Below are positions 46,040 to 50,782 of a DNA stretch of 50,782 nucleotides, in pieces. The DNA is taken from contig UQHB01000017.1 of NCBI GenBank assembly GCA_900540735.1, positions 1 to 50,782 on the forward strand, read 5' to 3'. Each line of letters begins with the position of its first letter. The stretch's first letter is position 1. This stretch comes from an uncultured Megasphaera sp. Lineage in GTDB: Bacteria; Bacillota; Negativicutes; Veillonellales; Megasphaeraceae. A program made the translations under genes and the position numbers. The notes beneath the pieces are model-generated. The model saw only the letters and a program-made list of their open reading frames with translations, was not told the origin of the DNA and did not search any database.

Positions 46040-47737
46040 ATGCAACTCATTCCACAGCCTGTGATTCATACAGATGTGTTGATTATTGGCGGCGGTACAG
46101 CTGGCTGTTACGCTGCTATTACACTGGGGCAAAACCCGAATATTTCCGTGACTATTGCAGAAAAGGCGAATATTCGCCGCAGCGGCTGTCTCGCCGCCGG
46201 CGTCAATGCCCTCAATGCGTATATTACGAAAGGTCATACACCGCAGTTTTACGTCGATTACTGTAAAAAAGATGCAGCCGGCATTGTGCGCGAAGATTTG
46301 CTTTTAACCATGTCTGAAGGGCTCAATCGGGTCACGAAAAAGCTCGAAGACTTAGGCCTGGTCATTTTAAAAGATGAAAACGGCGAATATGTCGCTCGCG
46401 GTAACCGTAATATTAAGATTAATGGCGAAAATATTAAGACCATTCTCGCTGATGCGGTCGCGAAATTACCGAATGTGACGGTGTTAAACCACGTCAATAT
46501 TACAGATTATATTGTCAAAGATAATCGCATTTGCGGGGCTTTAGGCTTTAATCTCCTCGATGGCAAAGCGTATGAATTTCGGGCAAACTACGTCATTTGC
46601 GGTACTGGCGGTGCGTCGGGCTTATACCGGCCCAATAACCCGGGCTTTTCGCGTCATAAAATGTGGTATTCTCCCTTTAATACCGGTGCAGGCTACGCCA
46701 TGGGCATTCGCGCCGGTGCGGAAATGACGACCTTTGAAATGCGGTTCATTGCGCTCCGCTGTAAAGATACGATTGCACCAACTGGGACTATTGCCCAAGG
46801 GGTAGGGGCAAAACAGGTCAACTCCCGCGGTGACGTGTATGAACAAAAATATGGCCTCACGACATCACAGCGTGTGTACGGGACAGTGAAAGAAACGCAA
46901 GAAGGCCGCGGCCCTTGTTACCTGCGCACCGAAGGGATTACGCCTAAGCAAGACGAAGAATTACTGAAGGCCTACTTAAATATGGCACCGAGCCAGACCC
47001 TAAAATGGATTGAAGCCGGGAAGAACCCAAGCGAGCAGAATGTCGAAATCGAAGGCACAGAACCTTACGTCGTCGGTGGTCATACCGCGAGTGGTTACTG
47101 GGTCGATAACAACCGCGAAACGACGATTTCCCATTTATATGCAGCTGGCGACGTGGCTGGCGGGTGCCCGCAGAAATACGTCACAGGCTCGCTCGTCGAA
47201 GGGGAACTAGCAGCAAACCATATTTTATCCCAATATGAAAGCGAAGCGGCTCCCACTGTCAATACGGACGAAGAAAGCCAAGTCTTGGCCGAAAAGACGG
47301 CAGAATACAACGCCATTTTACATGGCAAGCCGTCCTTCTTTACGGTCGAACAGCTCGAAGAAGCGATGCAGAAAGTCATGGATACATACGCTGGTGGTAT
47401 TAGCAACCATTACCAGTACAACGAAAAGCAGCTCAATTTAGCAGACCAAAAAATCGACCAAATCACAGAGCTGGCCCAGCACGTAACAGCCAAGGATTTC
47501 CATGAACTGCTCTTCGTCTACGAACTGCGCGAACGGCTGACGGTCTGCAAAGTACTCATTGCCCACTTGCGGGCGCGCAAAGAAACGCGGTGGCATAGTT
47601 TTGCAGAAAACCTCGACTATCCACAGCAACGCGACGAATGGCTGAAATACGTCAATTCCAAACTCGTCGACGGCAAGGTAGAAATTATCTTGCGCGACCT
47701 CGTCAAAGGAGGCGAAACGTATGAGCATTCGCATTAA
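46040..47737 (+). CDS. aprA: adenylyl-sulfate (APS) reductase, flavoprotein subunit AprA-like
   Basis: A 565-residue FAD protein of the fumarate reductase fold. The FAD motif VLIIGGGTAGCYAA is at residues 13-26. Positions typical of AprA include RRSGCLAAGVNALNAYI, FEMRFIALRCKDTIAPTG and AAGDVAGGCPQKYVTGSLVEG. With AprB it reduces APS to sulfite and AMP. The Apr type is best known from dissimilatory sulfate reducers; here it lies among uptake and cysteine genes, so an assimilatory role is inferred. AAAGGAG precedes the ATG. It overlaps aprB by 17 nt. Confidence 0.92.
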   Translation: MQLIPQPVIHTDVLIIGGGTAGCYAAITLGQNPNISVTIAEKANIRRSGCLAAGVNALNAYITKGHTPQFYVDYCKKDAAGIVREDLLLTMSEGLNRVTKKLEDLGLVILKDENGEYVARGNRNIKINGENIKTILADAVAKLPNVTVLNHVNITDYIVKDNRICGALGFNLLDGKAYEFRANYVICGTGGASGLYRPNNPGFSRHKMWYSPFNTGAGYAMGIRAGAEMTTFEMRFIALRCKDTIAPTGTIAQGVGAKQVNSRGDVYEQKYGLTTSQRVYGTVKETQEGRGPCYLRTEGITPKQDEELLKAYLNMAPSQTLKWIEAGKNPSEQNVEIEGTEPYVVGGHTASGYWVDNNRETTISHLYAAGDVAGGCPQKYVTGSLVEGELAANHILSQYESEAAPTVNTDEESQVLAEKTAEYNAILHGKPSFFTVEQLEEAMQKVMDTYAGGISNHYQYNEKQLNLADQKIDQITELAQHVTAKDFHELLFVYELRERLTVCKVLIAHLRARKETRWHSFAENLDYPQQRDEWLKYVNSKLVDGKVEIILRDLVKGGETYEHSH

Positions 47738-48035
47738 AGAAGAAACATGCGTAGGCTGCAAGCGTTGTATCGACGTGTGTCCCGGCAGTCTCATTGCCTT
47801 AGGGGACACGGGCAAAGCCTATATGGCCTACCCGAAAGACTGTTGGGGCTGCGTGTCGTGCGTCAAAGAATGTCCCGTCCAGGCTATCGACTTTTACCTC
47901 GGTGCCGATATGGGCGGCCGGGGCAGTACGATGCACGTCAAAACAGAAGGACAGTACTTGTATTGGCAAATCACCTTGCCGGACGGAACGGAGAAAACAA
48001 TCCGCATCAACCGGCAAGAAGCCAATGCATACTAA
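47721..48035 (+). CDS. aprB: APS reductase, iron-sulfur subunit AprB-like
   Basis: A 104-residue ferredoxin-type protein with two 4Fe-4S clusters: Cys10, 13, 16, 20 (CVGCKRCIDVCP) and Cys41, 44, 47, 51 (CWGCVSCVKECP). It passes electrons to the AprA flavin. The length is shorter than the AprB of sulfate-reducing bacteria, which has a longer C-terminal tail around AprA; here only about 45 residues follow the last cluster. The start lies inside aprA, behind AAAGGAGG (47705-47712). Confidence 0.92.
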   Translation: MSIRIKEETCVGCKRCIDVCPGSLIALGDTGKAYMAYPKDCWGCVSCVKECPVQAIDFYLGADMGGRGSTMHVKTEGQYLYWQITLPDGTEKTIRINRQEANAY

Positions 48036-48059
48036 TATATGAGGAGGAACTATTACGTT

Positions 48060-48959
48060 ATGAGTCAATTATCCCATCTCGATAAACTCGAAGCGGAAGC
48101 GATTTACATTATCCGCGAAGTTGCCGCAGAGTGTGAAAAACCGGTCATGCTCTATTCTATCGGCAAAGACAGCTCGGTTATGCTCCATTTAGCATTAAAA
48201 GCCTTTTATCCGGAAAAACCGCCATTTCCGTTCTTACACATCAACACGACGTGGAAATTTAAAGAAATGATTAAATTCCGCGACGAAACGATGAAGAAAT
48301 ACGGCTTAAACTTCATTGAATACATCAACGAAGACGGCGTGAAAAAAGGGGTCAATCCGTTTGATTACGGCGCCGCTTACACGGACATCATGAAAACCCA
48401 GGCCTTAAAGCAGGCACTCCGTAAATACGGCTTTACGGCAGCCTTTGGCGGCGGCCGCCGGGACGAAGAAAAATCCCGTGCGAAAGAACGTATCTTTTCC
48501 TTCCGTAACGAAGCCCAGGCGTGGGACCCGAAAAACCAGCGTCCGGAAATGTGGAAGCTCTTTAATACGCACATTCATAAAGGCGAAAGCATGCGTGTGT
48601 TCCCCATTTCCAACTGGACGGAAAAAGACATTTGGCAGTACATTAAACGGGAAAACATCGACATTGTATCCTTGTACTTTGCCGCTGTCCGTCCGTGCGT
48701 CTACCGCGACGGCAACATCATCATGGTCGACGACGACCGCATGCGCTTAAACCCAGGCGAAAAAGTCATGCACAAGAAGATTCGTTTCCGTACACTGGGC
48801 TGCTATCCGCTCACAGGCGGTATCGAATCGGATGCAGATACATTAGATGCCATTATTGATGAAACCTTGAGTGCTGTCTCGTCAGAACGGACGAGCCGCG
48901 TCATCGATAACGAAGCAGCAGGCAGTATGGAACGGAGAAAGAGAGAGGGGTATTTCTAA
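48060..48959 (+). CDS. cysD: sulfate adenylyltransferase subunit 2
   Basis: A 299-residue ATP pyrophosphatase-fold enzyme that, with CysN, makes APS from sulfate and ATP. The PP-loop SIGKDSSVMLH is at residues 33-43; GGGRRDEEKSRAKERIFSFR near 138-157 and RTLGCYPLTGG near 248 are CysD hallmarks. ATG 48060 gives the normal N-terminus SQLSHLDKLEAEAIYIIREV and is preferred over an upstream in-frame ATG at 48039. AGGAGGA lies at 48042-48048. Confidence 0.95.
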   Translation: MSQLSHLDKLEAEAIYIIREVAAECEKPVMLYSIGKDSSVMLHLALKAFYPEKPPFPFLHINTTWKFKEMIKFRDETMKKYGLNFIEYINEDGVKKGVNPFDYGAAYTDIMKTQALKQALRKYGFTAAFGGGRRDEEKSRAKERIFSFRNEAQAWDPKNQRPEMWKLFNTHIHKGESMRVFPISNWTEKDIWQYIKRENIDIVSLYFAAVRPCVYRDGNIIMVDDDRMRLNPGEKVMHKKIRFRTLGCYPLTGGIESDADTLDAIIDETLSAVSSERTSRVIDNEAAGSMERRKREGYF

Positions 48960-48960
48960 G

Positions 48961-50670
48961 ATGAGCGATAATACAAAGAATAACACGAACGGGTTACTGA
49001 AATTCATTACCTGCGGCAGTGTAGACGATGGGAAATCGACCTTAATCGGCCATTTATTATACGATGCAAAATTACTCTATGCGGACCAGAAAAAGGCCTT
49101 GGAACTGGAAAGTAAAGTAGGCAGCCGCGGCGGTGCTATCGATTACTCTCTCCTCCTCGACGGCCTCATGGCAGAACGGGAACAAGGGATTACGATTGAC
49201 GTAGCATACCGTTATTTCAGCACAGACAACCGCAGCTTTATCGTTGCTGATACGCCGGGGCATGAAGAATATACGCGTAACATGGCCGTTGGCGCATCCT
49301 TTGCAGAACTGGCCATTATCCTCTTAGATGCGACGAAAGGCGTGCTCGTCCAGACGCGCCGTCACGCCCGCATTTGCGCCCTCATGGGGATTGAATACTT
49401 CATTTTCGCCGTCAATAAAATGGACCTCGTCGACTACAGCGAAGACCGGTTCCGTGAAATTGAAGGGCAAATTAAAGAATTAAGCAATGAATTAGGCTTG
49501 AAACACACCATCCTCATTCCTGTTTCGGCAACAGAAGGGGATAACGTGACGAAACCGTCAGATAACATGAAATGGTATGACGGCCCGACCATTCTCCATT
49601 ATCTGGAAACGGTCAACGTTGAAGAACGGCAAGAAGAAGGCTTTGTCGTGCCCATTCAGCGCGTATGCCGTCCGAACCACACATTCCGCGGTTTCCAAGG
49701 GCAAATCGAAAGCGGCTCTGTCGCTGTTGGCGATACGATTACGACGCTGCCGAGCAAAGAACAGGCAAAGGTTAAATCCATTCTTGTCGGCTTCAACGAA
49801 GTAGAAAGTGCCGTCAAAGGCCAGCCTGTCAATATTCAGCTCGATAGAGAAGTGGACGTATCCCGGGGCTGCGTCTTCACGAAAGGCACAGACGTATCCT
49901 TGAGCCGCCGCGTGACGGCAACGCTCCTCTGGATGGACGATACGCATCTCGTGGTCGGCAAAGAATATGTCGTGAAATTAGGGACGAAAGAAATCGTCGG
50001 TATCCTCACGGACATTGCCTATAAAGTCGATGTCAATACAGGGGAACACGTGAAAGCAACGAACCTCCAGAAGAACGAAATCGCGAAAGTAACGCTCTTC
50101 TTGCAGGAGCCTATCGTCGTTGACACCTTTGCCAAACACAAAGTCTTAGGCGAACTCATCCTCATCGACCGCGTGACGAACATGACGTCTGCGTGCGGTG
50201 TCGTCGTCAATACGAATGCCACAGACGGCAATCATTTCTTCATAAAAGATAAACTCACAGGCCGTGGCGATATTTTTGAAGAATTCTACTACGGCATGCA
50301 GAGCCTCAATATTATTAAAGAAAAACCGGCTCGTCATGAATACCACGTTGGCGATGCCATTCCTATTCAGGGCGAAACGTACCAGTATCCTCAGAACTTC
50401 GACATCATTATCCTCCGCGATAACATCGTCGTCGAAGTGCGCTTAGGGAAACTGGCTGATATTGTGGCTCTCCCGGATTACACGTACACTGGCGAACCGC
50501 TCGTCAATGGCCGCGGCTTTGCTATTCGTGTCCAGTCGACGGAAGAATACCAGGAATTTTACGAAGCCTTTAAAGCAACGAAAGGCGAACTCACAGCTGC
50601 TCTTTTCGATGAATGGCTCGATTTCGATACATATCGGTACATTCGCTTCCAAGACGATTTTGATAACTAA
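48961..50670 (+). CDS. cysN: sulfate adenylyltransferase subunit 1 (GTPase) with C-terminal extension
   Basis: A 569-residue elongation-factor-like GTPase that drives CysD. The P-loop GSVDDGKST is at residues 19-27, DTPGHEEYTRNMAVGAS near 97-113 and NKMDLVDYS near 151. E. coli CysN has about 475 residues; this protein continues for about 100 more (GDAIPIQGETYQYPQNFDI onwards). The tail lacks an APS-kinase P-loop, so it is not a CysNC fusion. ATG 48961 starts 1 nt after the cysD stop, with GAGAGAGGGG as ribosome-binding site. It is the last gene of the operon. Confidence 0.94.
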   Translation: MSDNTKNNTNGLLKFITCGSVDDGKSTLIGHLLYDAKLLYADQKKALELESKVGSRGGAIDYSLLLDGLMAEREQGITIDVAYRYFSTDNRSFIVADTPGHEEYTRNMAVGASFAELAIILLDATKGVLVQTRRHARICALMGIEYFIFAVNKMDLVDYSEDRFREIEGQIKELSNELGLKHTILIPVSATEGDNVTKPSDNMKWYDGPTILHYLETVNVEERQEEGFVVPIQRVCRPNHTFRGFQGQIESGSVAVGDTITTLPSKEQAKVKSILVGFNEVESAVKGQPVNIQLDREVDVSRGCVFTKGTDVSLSRRVTATLLWMDDTHLVVGKEYVVKLGTKEIVGILTDIAYKVDVNTGEHVKATNLQKNEIAKVTLFLQEPIVVDTFAKHKVLGELILIDRVTNMTSACGVVVNTNATDGNHFFIKDKLTGRGDIFEEFYYGMQSLNIIKEKPARHEYHVGDAIPIQGETYQYPQNFDIIILRDNIVVEVRLGKLADIVALPDYTYTGEPLVNGRGFAIRVQSTEEYQEFYEAFKATKGELTAALFDEWLDFDTYRYIRFQDDFDN

Positions 50671-50687
50671 CGGTCTCGTCATACAGC

Positions 50688-50723
50688 AAAAAGGTTCAAC
50701 CTGCTACGGGTTGAACCTTTTTC
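50688..50723 (+). terminator. terminator of the sulfur assimilation operon
   Basis: AAAAAGGTTCAACC pairs with GGTTGAACCTTTTT across a short TGCTACG loop, with the U-tract forming the end of the stem. The last 60 nt of the window after it hold nothing I can name. Confidence 0.9.
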
Positions 50724-50782
50724 ATATGATAGATTGTAAAATAAAGTGCGACAACTAAAAAACTCACAGTAGATTTCGTGTA

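Overview
The window looks like chromosome from a low-to-medium G+C Firmicute with an outer membrane, most likely a Negativicute of the Megasphaera/Veillonella type. The core genes are Firmicutes-like: L21-Prp-L27 with the cleavable L27 leader, SMC-FtsY, AcpS next to the NAD(P)HX repair enzyme, a DUF3006 protein and a ThiW transporter. A complete RND inner-membrane pump with its adaptor implies a diderm envelope. The placement rests on gene content, not on a database match.

Layout. 1-1800 is the end of a phage-like module: a lytic amidase, two small related proteins, a 31-residue hydrophobic peptide behind a consensus promoter, a second small hydrophobic peptide and a small HTH protein. It stops at the 3' end of a tRNA-Ser(CGA) gene on the minus strand, a common phage attachment site. 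2.1-30.2 kb is mostly housekeeping: DUF6765, a MATE transporter, topB, lysC, acpS, NAD(P)HX repair, a ComEC-like metallo-beta-lactamase lipoprotein, an AMIN amidase, rplU-prp-rpmA, a polysaccharide deacetylase, a DEAD-box helicase on the minus strand, smc-ftsY, a YhcH-like gene, thiM-thiW, and a TetR/RND efflux operon. 30.3-38.4 kb is an accessory island: an AT-rich HaeII-like restriction-modification pair, DnaD-like and helicase-loader-like replication proteins, a second lytic amidase, DUF1659 and DUF2922 proteins, a sigma-like factor, and an Mrr_N-HNH nuclease with a small overlapping partner. 38.5-40.8 kb holds an Rrf2 regulator, a secreted membrane protein, a MATE pseudogene and an LRAT-like protein. 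40.8-50.7 kb is one large sulfur operon.

The sulfur operon is the most coherent system. Sulfate is imported (Sbp, CysT, CysW, CysA), activated to APS (CysD, CysN) and reduced by an AprAB-type APS reductase; sulfide is fixed by CysK. The leader before cysK has, in order, a consensus-like promoter, a 10-codon ORF rich in Cys and Met codons with a strong Shine-Dalgarno, a SAM-I (S-box) riboswitch with its terminator, and a second strong terminator. Peptide-based and riboswitch-based control may therefore be stacked. No sulfite reductase is in the window.

The most novel signal is a four-copy intergenic repeat family (13173-13237, 15398-15462 inverted, 32601-32665, 35329-35393). Each copy is a long hairpin with an 18-nt arm, a 29-nt apical part of constant length, and a tag reading ACATCTACTG (or close to it) 2-3 nt downstream. 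In three copies the outer stem sequence differs but pairs perfectly, and two short inner stems change together, so the fold rather than the sequence is kept. I do not recognise the family.
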